Below are positions 8,600 to 17,925 of a stretch of DNA of 20,000 nt, one piece after another. The notes beneath the pieces were generated by a model that had not been told where the DNA came from, did no database searches, and saw only the letters and a program-made list of their open reading frames with translations. The position numbers and the translations under genes were made by a program. This DNA is from Chondrilla cf. caribensis (lineage: Eukaryota; Porifera; Demospongiae; Chondrillida; Chondrillidae): positions 4,149,369-4,169,368 of the forward strand of contig OZ026561.1 of NCBI GenBank assembly GCA_964020155.1. Direction: 5' to 3'. Numbering within the stretch: the stretch's first letter is position 1; each line of letters begins with the position of its first letter.

Positions 8600-8944
8600 C
8601 TATGTGTACATGTATGGTGTGTGTATGTGAGCCTGCTCATTGAAGGAGACCCGTGTTTATAGACATTACACATGTTTAAATCCAAATGTGACGACATTTG
8701 CAAAGGATTACCTAACGTGAATTCTGTTGAAAGTGCTTAAGCGGACTCAAAAGTGCCTTTCGAGTAAAATGAGCATCAAACAGCTGTTCAAAGTTCAAAC
8801 TGCTGTTCAGCTGTGGTGGTAGCTTTGTATGGCTTCTTTGAAAGTCACCCAGTAAAGCTTTCCCTACAAATGTTTAAGCAATGAGCCGTGTGTGTGTGTG
8901 ATAGAGCCAAGGAAATTCCTTGTTTTCAAAGGTTTTAGTTCATG
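8600..8944. other. Unique spacer between two MITEs, no gene seen
   Basis: A short GTGTGTGTG run occurs near 8889. AAACAGCTGTTC (8778-8789) and GCTGTTCAGCTG (8802-8813) give local hairpin potential. No exon or RNA gene was recognised. Confidence 0.45.
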
Positions 8945-8946
8945 TA

Positions 8947-9117
8947 CAGCGAATTATCGTTAATACAGATGAAAAATTTGGTAGATTAACGTGATACTCA
9001 TTACTGTGTGTATTTAATATTGGTTTAATTTGATTTAATATTTGATTTAATATTGGGAAATCATCACAAATAAAGTCTCAATGAAGTAAACGGTGGTGGA
9101 TTAATGAGAATTCACTG
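8947..9117. mobile_element. 171-bp Tc1/mariner-like MITE, second family
   Basis: The left terminus is CAGCGAATTATCGTTAATAC (8947-8966). The reverse complement of the right terminus is CAGTGAATTCTCATTAATCC. They match at about 16 of 20 positions and both outer edges abut TA (8945-8946 and 9118-9119). The interior is AT-rich with repeated TTTAATATT words and no open frame. The termini differ from the 8423 family, so this is a separate non-autonomous family. Older than the 8423 copy, judging from TIR divergence. Confidence 0.65.
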
Positions 9118-9119
9118 TA

Positions 9120-9769
9120 CCTGTAAGCCCAACTTTCCTAAAGGCCCGTACTCACCCTGTCTTGTACGATTGTGTGTATATCCTGAAGCACCGAAGATAT
9201 TCACAAGGGAACTAGACTTTTATGCAACTCATGCATAGTTCTGGCACACCTGTGTCTGTGTATATGCGTAGTTGACATTTCCAGGAAACTCCCTCAACTG
9301 GAACAAAATGATGAAGAATTGTATGTATGCATGGTATATGTTAGTGCATTGTGACTTCTCGGAATATGTACATATTGTTATGCTTCCTGCTCGCTCCCAG
9401 GTAGATGCTTAGAAATCCATTGAGCCAGTTATAGTACAAATGTACTGCCAGCATACCTGAGTCTACTAGATTGTGTACACTGCTGGTGTTAATTGCTGAC
9501 GCCTTGTCCCAACCAATTATGGCTTCAGCTGGCATTTCTAGGAAAGAAAGGAAGGATCAGTTTCTCTAGGGGCCCCCTAGTTCTGGGAATGGGGGTTCTG
9601 GTATTTGTGCAACGATGCGGTAATTTTTGCAGTCATATGTCTTTGTTTAAACTACGTTGTTTTGATAAGTACAGTATATACACAAAGCATTATACAAGAC
9701 ATATATTATGCATGAATAACCATTATTATGAGCATATGGGACATGTACCTGTGTACTGTCAAAATGTCT
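9120..9769. other. Unique intergenic sequence, no gene seen
   Basis: The open frames at 9341-9535 (minus) and 9493-9843 (plus) show no recognisable domains, and the second runs into the foldback element. No promoter or RNA gene was recognised. Confidence 0.45.
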
Positions 9770-10445
9770 ATCAGTGTGAAAAATCACTTGCGATATATGT
9801 AGTACTGTGCCCTCGGTCAATTAGTCTTCCTGTTCCAAGCTAGTACGTGGGAAATGTACGTAGGTTAGTTCCTTTAATGTTACCTTCAACCAGGATACAT
9901 GTGAATTCATGGCGAAAGATATCCAGAATTCGAATACGAATACTTCTTTCAAAATTCAAATTTTGTAAAGCAGCCAATCAGATTAAGGATACAAGCCATA
10001 TGTATTATGTCCCCTTGCATGGACTTCGATCACCCTTGGGAATTAGTTGGCACTTCATATCTACTGCAACACACCTAGGCAGGAGATATGTTCTATATGT
10101 ATCATGTCTACAAGGGGTGTATTGTATTTGTCGTGCGAGTCACGAGGGCGCGAAGTGCCCAAGGGCGAGTATGACAAATCGATACACCCTTTTGTAGACA
10201 TAATACATATGGCTTGTATCCTCAATCTGATTGGCTGCTTTACAAAGTTTGAATTTTGAAAGAAGTATTCGTATTCCAATTCTGGATATCTTTCGCCATG
10301 AGTTCACATGTATCCTGGTTGAAGGTAACATCAAAGGAACTGACCTACGTACATGCATTTCCCATGTACTAGCTTGGAACAAGAAGAATAATTGACCGAG
10401 GGCACAGTACTACGTATATCGCAAGTAATTTTCCACCTCAGTGAT
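9770..10445. mobile_element. Foldback element with about 240-bp inverted arms
   Basis: The left arm 9770-10010 is an inverted copy of the right arm 10198-10445. Matching landmarks are CTTGCGATATATGTAGTACTG with CAGTACTACGTATATCGCAAG, and GCAGCCAATCAGATTAAGG with CTCAATCTGATTGGCTGC. Identity looks above 90 percent by eye. A second inverted pair, about 10095-10134 with 10171-10210, sits inside, so the right arm's inner end can pair with either partner. The centre (10137-10166) is CpG-rich and holds a small GGGC...GCCC hairpin. The similar peptides readable from opposite strands (9847-10197 plus, 10140-10382 minus) follow from the arms being copies. No transposase was found, and terminal duplications are unclear. 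Confidence 0.85.
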
Positions 10446-11166
10446 TTCTTCACATGTAGTCAGGTATTCCTGTCTCCCACGTGCATGTATCACCAATGCA
10501 CAAACATCCACGCACGCACGTTTTTTTTTCAATGTGCATACACACGATGCACACAGCCTTGTAAATTGCATTTATCTTCACATAATATATCCTGCATGTG
10601 TTCTTAAATAACGGATGTGTCTCAGAATTCAGTCTACAGCTAGTTTGTTTAACAGGGGTGTCCCATTGAACTGGTTCCATTGTGTATACCGGGCTGTGTA
10701 TGATGTGCGTAGGTGTATTTGTGTTTTTATGATGACACAGCCAAGCCACAAAGGAGACCCTATGGCCTACCTGTTGGGACTGGTGTTTGAAGTGTATTGT
10801 GATGTTTGCATAATATGGCACAATGAAACTGCAACTGTACTTCACTGCTGGAGAAGCCCTATCCTAGGCCTATTGGTTCCTAGATCTGTTTACACAGTTA
10901 TGCACACACTTCAAAGGATAACTTGATTAGTCTCGTTTCGTCACTTCCTGTCAGAATTATTTTTTTGCCCTGAACATGTACCAGTAAGTGAGGCTGTTCG
11001 TGATTATCGTCATATTATTGCGACTGTACTGTACTCCTTGCATCATTGATATACATTTTTTAAAGTCGAATCCCTTCAGTCCTGGGGTGTATTTGGGTTA
11101 TCTGTGAGGGCACTGTTAAGATGTCATTTGCATGCATGCATGTGATTGTGCTGGATGTGAAGTGTG
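10446..11166. other. Unique intergenic sequence, no gene seen
   Basis: A T homopolymer of about 9 bases lies near 10521 and several TGTATACC/ACACACG patches occur. Overlapping frames on both strands (10450-10845 minus, 10615-10926 plus) have no recognisable domain. Not annotated as coding. Confidence 0.45.
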
Positions 11167-11168
11167 TA

Positions 11169-11762
11169 CAGTCCAACTTGACTAGTAAGTACCTGGGTTA
11201 GTGCAAATGCCTGGTTAGTACACACTCCTGGTTAGTACACACTCCTGGTTAGTACACACTCCTGGTTAGTACACACTCCCAGTTAGTACACACTCCTGGT
11301 TAGTACACACTCCCAGTTAGTACACACTACTGGTTAGTGCAAACGCCTGGTTAGTACACACTCCTGGTTAGTACTCACTCCTGGTTAGTGCAAATGCCTG
11401 GTTAGTACATACTCCTGGTTAGTGCACACTCCTGGTTAATACACACTCCTGGTTAGTACACACTCCTGGTTAGTACACACTCCCAGTTAGTACACACTAC
11501 TGGTTAGTGCAAACGCCTGGTTAGTACACACTCCTGGTTAGTACTCACTCCTGGTTAGTGCAAATGCCTGGTTAGTACATACTCCTGGTTAGTGCACACT
11601 CCTGGTTAATACACACTCCTGGTTAGTACATACTCCTGGTTAGTGAGTATACTTCACTCAGTCCCTAGCTCATGTACACTATGTCAACCAGTACTGATAG
11701 TAAGTACCTCTGATAAGAAATACGGATTTGGTGTGCCCTTCGCTAACCAAGCTGGCATGTGC
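11169..11762. mobile_element. Expanded relative of the 8423 MITE
   Basis: The left end CAGTCCAACTTGACTAGTAA (11169-11188), preceded by TA at 11167-11168, matches the 8423 terminus except for a change in GCT to ACT. After the tandem array, about 11636-11740 (TTAGTGAGTATACTTCACTC ... GTGTGCCCTT) aligns with the reverse complement of 8447-8550 over about 105 bp with few differences. The expected right terminus survives only as the degraded GCTAACCAAGCTGGCATGTG (11742-11761), with no clear TA duplication. The element is about 594 bp against 175 bp for the compact copy, and the difference is nearly all the amplified 17-bp unit. Confidence 0.75.
11192..11646. repeat. 17-bp minisatellite, about 26 units, with 170-bp higher-order repeat
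   Basis: The unit is GGTTAGTACACACTCCT. Variants include GTGCAAATGC, GTGCAAACGC, TCCCAGTTAG, TACTCACTCC and GGTTAATAC. By direct comparison 11282-11460 is identical to 11452-11630, giving 179 bp of exact match at an offset of 170 bp (ten units). The same order of variants recurs, so the event duplicated a ten-unit block rather than amplifying single units. The first difference after the block is C to T at 11631. Confidence 0.96.
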
Positions 11763-11978
11763 TAGGTATTGTCATATAGATTCACCAGTAAAATCCATTT
11801 GCGATGTCTACAATTGAGACCGTTGAACTGTAGTCTGGCAAGCTACATTGCCCCCATCATTAATGTCCACGAAGGGCAGAATGGGAGGGGAAATTCCCTA
11901 GCAACAGCCAATTTCAGGACAGCTTAGCTAAATGGACTAGTTGAACTGTGTATGGTTGCAATAAAGTCAACATTAACC
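11763..11978. other. Unique spacer, no gene seen
   Basis: The right part, TTGAACTGTGTATGGTTGCA (11941-11960), weakly resembles the 64-bp unit that follows and may be a degraded extra copy. No other signal was recognised. Confidence 0.4.
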
Positions 11979-12145
11979 TACAACCTGCATATTAAGACCA
12001 CTATTGAACTCGTGTGTGGTCCCAACACACTCATGAGTAACCTGCAACCTGCATATTAAGACCACTATTGGACTAGTGTGTGGTCCCAATACACTCATGA
12101 GTAACCTGCAACCTGCATATTAAGACTGGTATTGGACTAGTTAGT
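11979..12145. repeat. 64-bp direct repeat, about 2.5 copies
   Basis: CAACCTGCATATTAAGAC starts at 11981, 12045 and 12109, exactly 64 bp apart. The first two units continue through GTGTGTGGTCCCAA and ACACTCATGAGTAACC with few differences. The third is cut short after TATTGGACTAGTTAG. Confidence 0.93.
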
Positions 12146-13239
12146 TGACTGTAGTTGCCATAAGTCAGTGAAAACACCTATGGGATAGTCTCGTGTAGCC
12201 AGACCCAACCTCCATTATTCTTTTCACAAAATAGACAGCCATTTTAAAAATAGAAGAGCAAATTGAGTCTCCCCCTATGCAAGACCACCCACATGGCTCG
12301 TCAAAAGCGGCCTTATCAGTACCTTTGTGAGTTTCTGGACATGGTGTAAAGGTGTGTGTACCCACTTCAAACAGATTGCTGCGAAAAAAACGAAACAAAG
12401 GAGAACTTCATGCTTCAATCATAGTTCTAATGCTGGTGTCCCACTCAATTCTGTGTGTCATAAAAGAGTGGAATCCACAGCAATTGCAGGTCCAACAAAC
12501 TGTTGCGAAGTTTAATACATATGTGGTCATGAAAACACTGAAATGTATTCTGCAATGCTTACAACATTTTATGCCAGATAGAGTAAAATTTTGAGGCGGA
12601 CATGCCCCTATACAATATGGGGTAACATTTCGAAGGGGGGCATGCCCCTTGTGAGTTACCCCTGGCATCCACTCTTGCTTAGTGATGCAATGTTGCACTT
12701 TGAAACAAGGAGGGGAAGATACCTTAGCACCGAAAATGTTACCCACCCAGAAGTTCCTGATTTGAAAACAGTGAAAACAGGTGCATTGGGAATTGTGACC
12801 TCTATTTGTTGTGTCATTTAGATCTGTTGTGTTTTGTGTACTGCTTGTCACCTTGAGACTAAGTTTAGCTGGCAAATGCCTTTGAAATGAGGTTTGTTAC
12901 TATTTTTAGTAACAATGTGCTTGTCTCATGCAACACTCTGTAAGGTTTCCTGGGCAACTGACAAACTAGACCTGTACTAAGAGGTTAAGGGTTTAGGTCA
13001 CATTGGATCAATTTCTAGTTCTAGTTTTAAGCAATGTCTTAATTGGGTATTCTGTTCAATTGAACCATCAAAAAAATTTAATAGCAGATGTACTGAAAGG
13101 TCTTGTTCCTTATTCATCCCTGTTCACTGTATGTCCCTATTCTAGTCCTTTTGATGATGAAATTCAGTTGAGTTTTCATTTTGTTGGACAACATATTATT
13201 ATACATGAGATTATTTATCTTCCCAAAGTATGGAACAAT
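12146..13239. other. Unique sequence with possible decayed coding remnants, no gene called
   Basis: Plus-strand frames at 12352-12594 and 12591-12821 and a minus-strand frame at 12408-12875 overlap. They read less repetitively than other frames here, but I recognise no domain, catalytic motif or matching splice sites. ATGCCCC words near 12601, 12643 and 12651 make short inverted and direct repeats. A decayed transposon or pseudogene is possible; nothing proves it. Confidence 0.35.
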
Positions 13240-13546
13240 CATTGTAGACTGTATTGGGTGAACCTCTATAATGTACCCACATGTTGAGATCTCCCCATCA
13301 TTGTAGACTGTACTGAGTGAACCTCTATAATCTACCCACATATTGAGATCTCCCCATCATTGTAGACTGTACTGAGTGAACTTCTATAATCTATCCACAT
13401 GTTGAGATCTCCCCATCACTGTAGACTGTACTGAGTGAACCTCTAAAATCTACCCACATGTTGAGATCTTCCCATCATTGTAGACTGTAGTGAGTGAACC
13501 TCTATAATCTACCCACATATTGAGGTCTCCCAATTATTGTAGACTA
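13240..13546 (+). repeat. 59-bp satellite, block 1 (5 units, plus orientation)
   Basis: CATTGTAGACTGTACTGAGT starts at 13240 (variant), 13299, 13358, 13417 and 13476, then is cut off at 13535. Units continue GAACCTCTATAATCTACCCA and CATGTTGAGATCTCCCCAT. The first and last units are the most diverged, as expected at array edges. Confidence 0.96.
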
Positions 13547-14120
13547 GGTATAGTATATTGTGTGTGTGGAAAAGCTACTTTATTCAGTCACCATAACGTT
13601 ATGTTGCATACAGTATACTCACAACTCTTATCAAACATATTGTGCTATGTCATATGTACTGTGTGTATATTAGTATACTTTTGAACATACGTACATAACA
13701 TTCACCATTCTACAACATGCCATTGGTGATGCATAGGAGAATGTAATGCCACATTTGTACATTTGTAATGATTGAGTATGATGTAATATTGTCCTGGTAT
13801 TGCACAATTCTATTCTCCATATTATGCAAGTGGTGTTATAATAAAATCTTCCTCGATTATATCATATCGGAGTGTCTGAAATCACACTCACCTATCCACC
13901 CCCATTTTGATACAACTTGTGATAATTGTTTTGAAAGTCTTTCCTGTTGCATTTAATTGTGCCATTTGAAGCATATGTGCTCACCTGTTGAGTTCACTTC
14001 TTCATACCTACATGCACCTCCGAAGCCTGTGTTTAACTGATGCTACAGGAAGTGACGTCAAGTTTTGTGGCTACCTTGATCCAGTTTTTAATTATCTTGC
14101 CTTCTTGAAGCCAGAAATCA
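13547..14120. other. Unique AT-rich sequence, no gene called
   Basis: Two short open frames occur (13768-13956, and 13988 onward, the latter dissolving into the GT tract). Neither shows a recognisable domain. The only notable motif is the ETS/CRE-like site described separately. Confidence 0.4.
14046..14060. promoter_or_regulatory. Possible ETS plus CRE composite site
   Basis: The sequence ACAGGAAGTGACGTCA contains AGGAAGTG, an ETS-family core context, fused to a perfect palindromic TGACGTCA, the CREB/ATF site (14053-14060). ETS-CRE fusions of this form are known from animal promoters. Here no downstream gene, TATA box or start region was identified, so this is a sequence match only. Confidence 0.3.
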
Positions 14121-14127
14121 GTCTGTG

Positions 14128-14174
<47 letters not shown>

Positions 14175-14380
14175 ACGTGTGTGTGTTTGTGTGTGTGTGT
14201 GTGCATGTGTGTGCGCGCGTGTGTGTGTGTGTGTGTGTTACTGTGTGTTTGTGAGTTTGTGTGCATGGGTACATGTTTTGTGTGTCTGTGTTTGTTTGCA
14301 TGTGTTTGTGTGTACACATGAGTGTGTGTATGTGAATAAGTGTGCATGCGTGTGTGTATGTGTGTATGTGTGTGTGTGTG

Positions 14381-14422
<42 letters not shown>

Positions 14423-14440
14423 TGTGTGTGTATGTGAACA
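14121..14440. repeat. Long interrupted (GT)n microsatellite
   Basis: About 320 bp consists almost entirely of TG with scattered T, CA, GCGC and AC interruptions; the purest run is about 14380-14419. It yields long Cys/Val-rich frames on the plus strand and His/Thr-rich frames on the minus strand, which are artefacts of the repeat. Alternating purine-pyrimidine tracts of this kind can adopt Z-DNA. Confidence 0.97.
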
Positions 14441-14454
14441 TACGACTTCAAAAT

Positions 14455-14597
14455 GTCTCCACTAATGTGTGTACACCAGAACCTCTACTAGTGTGTGTAC
14501 AGTGGGACCTCCACTAATGTGTGTACACCAGAACCTCTACTAGTGTGTGTACACCATGACCTCTATTAAGGTGGTACAATAGGACCTCTAGCAGGGT
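14455..14597. repeat. 26-bp array with alternating unit types
   Basis: Units of 26 bp alternate between CCACTAATGTGTGTACACC and CTACTAGTGTGTGTACA-type forms, giving a 52-bp dimer period, with a 25-bp unit near the right end. Each unit carries GAACCTCT or GGACCTCC, words shared with other repeats in the window. TACAGTGGGACCTCCAC at 14498-14514 has the look of a CAGT-type transposon end. Confidence 0.88.
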
Positions 14598-15166
14598 GAA
14601 TTGTTTATGGAGTGTAGCCCTGAGCTGTAAAATGATTGGAATGTCTGCCTTGGCATTGCCAGCCCAAGGTGTCAATGTGGATGTGTTTATGCTAACCCAG
14701 CTGTTTCAACACATGGCTATCCTAGTTCATAACACCCCTGTATTTGTGTATACTACAGCAATGCTGGTCCTAATGAAGAGATAATGCCTCATTTAATCAC
14801 AGCAATTAACACTGTCTGGACCCTGGGTGGCTTGGCTAATGTTTTGGTAGTGTAGATGACTTTGTGTGAGCCCATGTGCAGTGGAGTGTGTTGTTAGCTC
14901 TTAGATCTACTAACACAGGCTCAGACTAGAGGAACAGTGTTTATTGTCACAGGTTTGATGTGCTAATGTGCGAATTCTGTCAACATGATACACAATTTGT
15001 ACTACAAGTTCTGTATACAAAATTTACTCTCTTTGTTACTCAACTTTGAGAGCTTCTGTTGTTTGAATGTAAATGGAAGTACATTTTGTGGAACCTATGT
15101 TGTTTACAGCGAAGTGGAAGTGTGTGTGTGTTCTCCGTGTCCGCTTGTTTTGTACGGAGAATAAAT
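14598..15166. other. Unique sequence, no gene called
   Basis: A 62-codon plus-strand open frame (14596-14784) has no recognisable domain. No RNA gene or promoter was identified. The right edge runs directly into the inverted 59-bp satellite block. Confidence 0.4.
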
Positions 15167-15799
15167 CTCAACATGTGGGTAGATTATAGAGGTTCACTCG
15201 GTACAGTCTACAATGATGGGGAGATCTCAACATGTGGGTAGATTATAGAGGTTCACTCGGTACAGTCTACAATGATGGGGAGATCTCAACATGTGGGTAG
15301 ATTATAGAGGTTCACTCAGTACAGTCTACAATGATGGGGAGGTCTCAACATGTGGGTGGATTATAGAGGTTCACTCAGTACAGCCTACAATGATGGGGCG
15401 ATCTCAACATGCGGGTAGATTATAGAGGTTCACTCAGTACAGTCTACAATGATGGGGAGGTCTCAACATGTGGGTGGATTATAGAGGTTCACTCAGTACA
15501 GTCTACAATGATGGGGAGATCTCAACATGTGGGTAGATTATAGAGGTTCACTCAGTACCGTCTACAATGATGGGGAGATCTCAACATGTGGGTAGATTAT
15601 AGAGGTTCACTCACTACAGTCTACAATGATGGGGAGATCTCAACATGCGGGTAGATTATAGAAGTTCATTCAGTACAGTCTACAATGATTGGAAGACCTC
15701 AATATGTGGGTAGATTATAGAAGTTCACTCTGTACAGTCTACAATGGTGTTGCAATCTCAACATGTGGTCAGATTATAGAGGCTTCATTACAGTCCATC
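15167..15799 (-). repeat. 59-bp satellite, block 2 (10 units, inverted)
   Basis: The reverse complement of the block 1 unit is seen here. CAATGATGGGGAGATCTCAA-type junctions occur with CAATG at 15211, 15270, 15329, 15388, 15447, 15506, 15565, 15624, 15683 and 15742, exactly 59 bp apart. The rightmost units are most diverged. An isolated fragment (ATGTGGGTAGATTATGGAG) at 15909-15927 lies beyond the block. The open frame at 15059-15241 merely enters the array. Confidence 0.97.
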
Positions 15800-16164
15800 T
15801 CATCATCAAACGCCGTACAACGTGACCACACTACCTTGCCTGTGCATTAGTTCAACTATGTTGCTGCTGTTTTGATAACAATATGCCACAAAATTGAGGC
15901 TAATTAATCATGTGGGTAGATTATGGAGTTTAGTGTGAAGCTAGGAAGCTTAGTGTATCACATTGACCCTTTCTCACATCAGGCACGTTTATTTGTAGTC
16001 ACCTTCTCCTGTACTATTATCAGCTGACATCACTGGAGGTTTATTTTGTTGGAGATTATATGTGATATTTGATTATTATTTGATTTTCTACCACAAAGAA
16101 ATATGAACACATAATAATGCAGTCCAATGATGTCTCCAAAGGTCTATGTTTTGAACACATTATG
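15800..16164. other. Spacer between inverted satellite blocks
   Basis: About 365 bp of AT-rich unique sequence containing one orphan satellite fragment at 15909-15927 in the block 2 orientation. It would be the loop if the two flanking blocks paired. No gene was recognised. Confidence 0.6.
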
Positions 16165-17133
16165 ATGTAACCACATGTTGAGATTTCTCCATCATTGTAG
16201 ACTGTACTGAGTGAACCTCTATAATCTACCCACATGTTAAGATCTCCCCATCATTGTAGGCTGTAGTGAGTGAACCTCTATAATCTCCCCACATGTTGAG
16301 ATCTCCCCATCATTGTAGACTGTAGTGAGTGAACCTCTATAATCTACCCACGTGGAGATCTCCCCATCATTGTAGACTGTACTGAGTGAACCTCTATAAT
16401 CTACCCACATGTTGAGATCTCCCCATCATTGTAGACTGTACTGAGTGAACCTCTATAATCTCCCCACATGTTGAGATCTCCCCATCATTGTAGACTGTAG
16501 TGAGTGAACCTCTATAATCTACCCACATGTTGAGATCTCCCCATCATTGTAGACTGTAGTGAGTGAACCTCTATAATCTACCCACATGTTGAGATCTCCC
16601 CATCATTGTAGACTGTAGTGAGTGGACCTCTATAATCCACCCACATGTTGAGATCTCCCCATCATTGTAGACTGTACTGAGTGAACCTCTATAATCTACC
16701 CACATGTTGAGATCTCCCCATCATTGTAGACTGAACTGAGTGAACCTCTATAATCTACCCACATGTTGAGATCTCCCCATCATTGTAGACTGTAGTGAGT
16801 GAACCTCTATAATCTACCCACATGTTGAGATCTCCCCATCATTGTAGACTGTAGTGAGTGAACCTCTATAATCTACCCACATGTTGAGATCTCCCCATCA
16901 TTGTAGACTGTACTGAGCGAACCTCTATAATCTACCCACATGTTGAGATCTCCCCATCATTGTAGACTGTACTGAGTGAACCTCTATAATCTACCCACAT
17001 GTTGAGATCTTCCCATCATTGTAGACTGTACTGAGCGAACCTCTATAATACACCCATATATTGAGATCTTCCCATCATTGTAGACTGTACTGAGTGAACC
17101 TCTATAGGCTACCCACGTCAAAATCTCAGTCAT
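16165..17133 (+). repeat. 59-bp satellite, block 3 (16 units, plus orientation)
   Basis: Units start at 16193, 16252, 16311, 16368, then every 59 bp to 17076. The unit at 16311 is 57 bp because CATGTTGAGA is shortened to CGTGGAGA. Variants cluster: CTGTAGTGAG units at 16252-16311, 16486-16604 and 16781-16840, CTGTACTGAG elsewhere, and GAGCGAACC at 16899 and 17017. The last unit decays into TAGGCTACCCACGTC. The open frame at 17094-17393 starts inside it and is not called. Confidence 0.97.
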
Positions 17134-17566
17134 ACAATATTAATTTTGCAGAATGTGCTTCACTGGAATCCTGGGTAGCATTCACATGTCCCTACACATG
17201 CATGATGTTAGCACTTTCCACAGATAGGCTCACTTCCTCCCAAATTCCCATAATGTGTCCACATGCTGTGCTCCCTTCACATGTTCCAGACGACTTTACC
17301 TTAAAATACGACAATTCCAGGAAGTATTATTCAATTATGCTCAAATTATGTGAAGTATGGGCTAATAGGCTCAAAGGCATGACCTGTGGTTAGCATTTGG
17401 AATAGGATTATTATTCACTGTCCGTCAGTACCTGCAGTATAGGGAGTGGTGGAAACCTTACGAGAGTTCATCATCGTTTTGAAACTTCCTGGCTAGATGC
17501 CATGTTTGAGCATTCTTTGGTGATCTTGTGACTGCATTGATGTTTTAGTGTTTGTCTTATGAAAAG
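17134..17566. other. Unique sequence, no gene called
   Basis: An open frame running out of the satellite continues to 17393 with no recognisable domain. No RNA gene or promoter was identified. Confidence 0.4.
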
Positions 17567-17624
17567 GTGTGTGTGTGTGTGTGTGTGTTTGCATGTGTGT
17601 ATGTGTATGTGCGGGAGTTTGCAC

Positions 17625-17658
<34 letters not shown>

Positions 17659-17661
17659 GCG

Positions 17662-17706
<45 letters not shown>

Positions 17707-17713
17707 ATGGGTG

Positions 17714-17784
<71 letters not shown>
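17567..17784. repeat. Long (GT)n microsatellite
   Basis: The tract begins after GAAAAG and is interrupted by T, CA and GGGAG variants in its left half. From about 17716 to 17784 it is a pure TG run of roughly 34 dinucleotides. Overlapping Cys/Val and His/Thr frames on both strands are artefacts of it. Confidence 0.98.
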
Positions 17785-17788
<4 letters not shown>

Positions 17789-17925
17789 ACCTGTACATGT
17801 GCATGTTCATGCATGTGTGTTTGCATTGGTGTTTTCATGCATGTACGTATATCTGTGCGTGTGTGCAAATGTGCATGTTCATGTACAGATTGGTACATTC
17901 ACATGTGCATCTGTTTTTGCTTTTT

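Noticed and set aside
9847..10382. Similar peptides of 116 and 80 residues on opposite strands
   Set aside because: The similarity follows from the two arms being inverted copies. No known domain was recognised, so they are not called as genes.
12352..12875. Overlapping frames on both strands that might be a decayed transposase
   Set aside because: No catalytic motif, inverted termini or target duplication could be tied to them.
14033..14517. Several 65-130 codon frames on both strands
   Set aside because: They are translations of the (GT)n tract (Cys-Val or His-Thr alternation), with no unique sequence supporting them.
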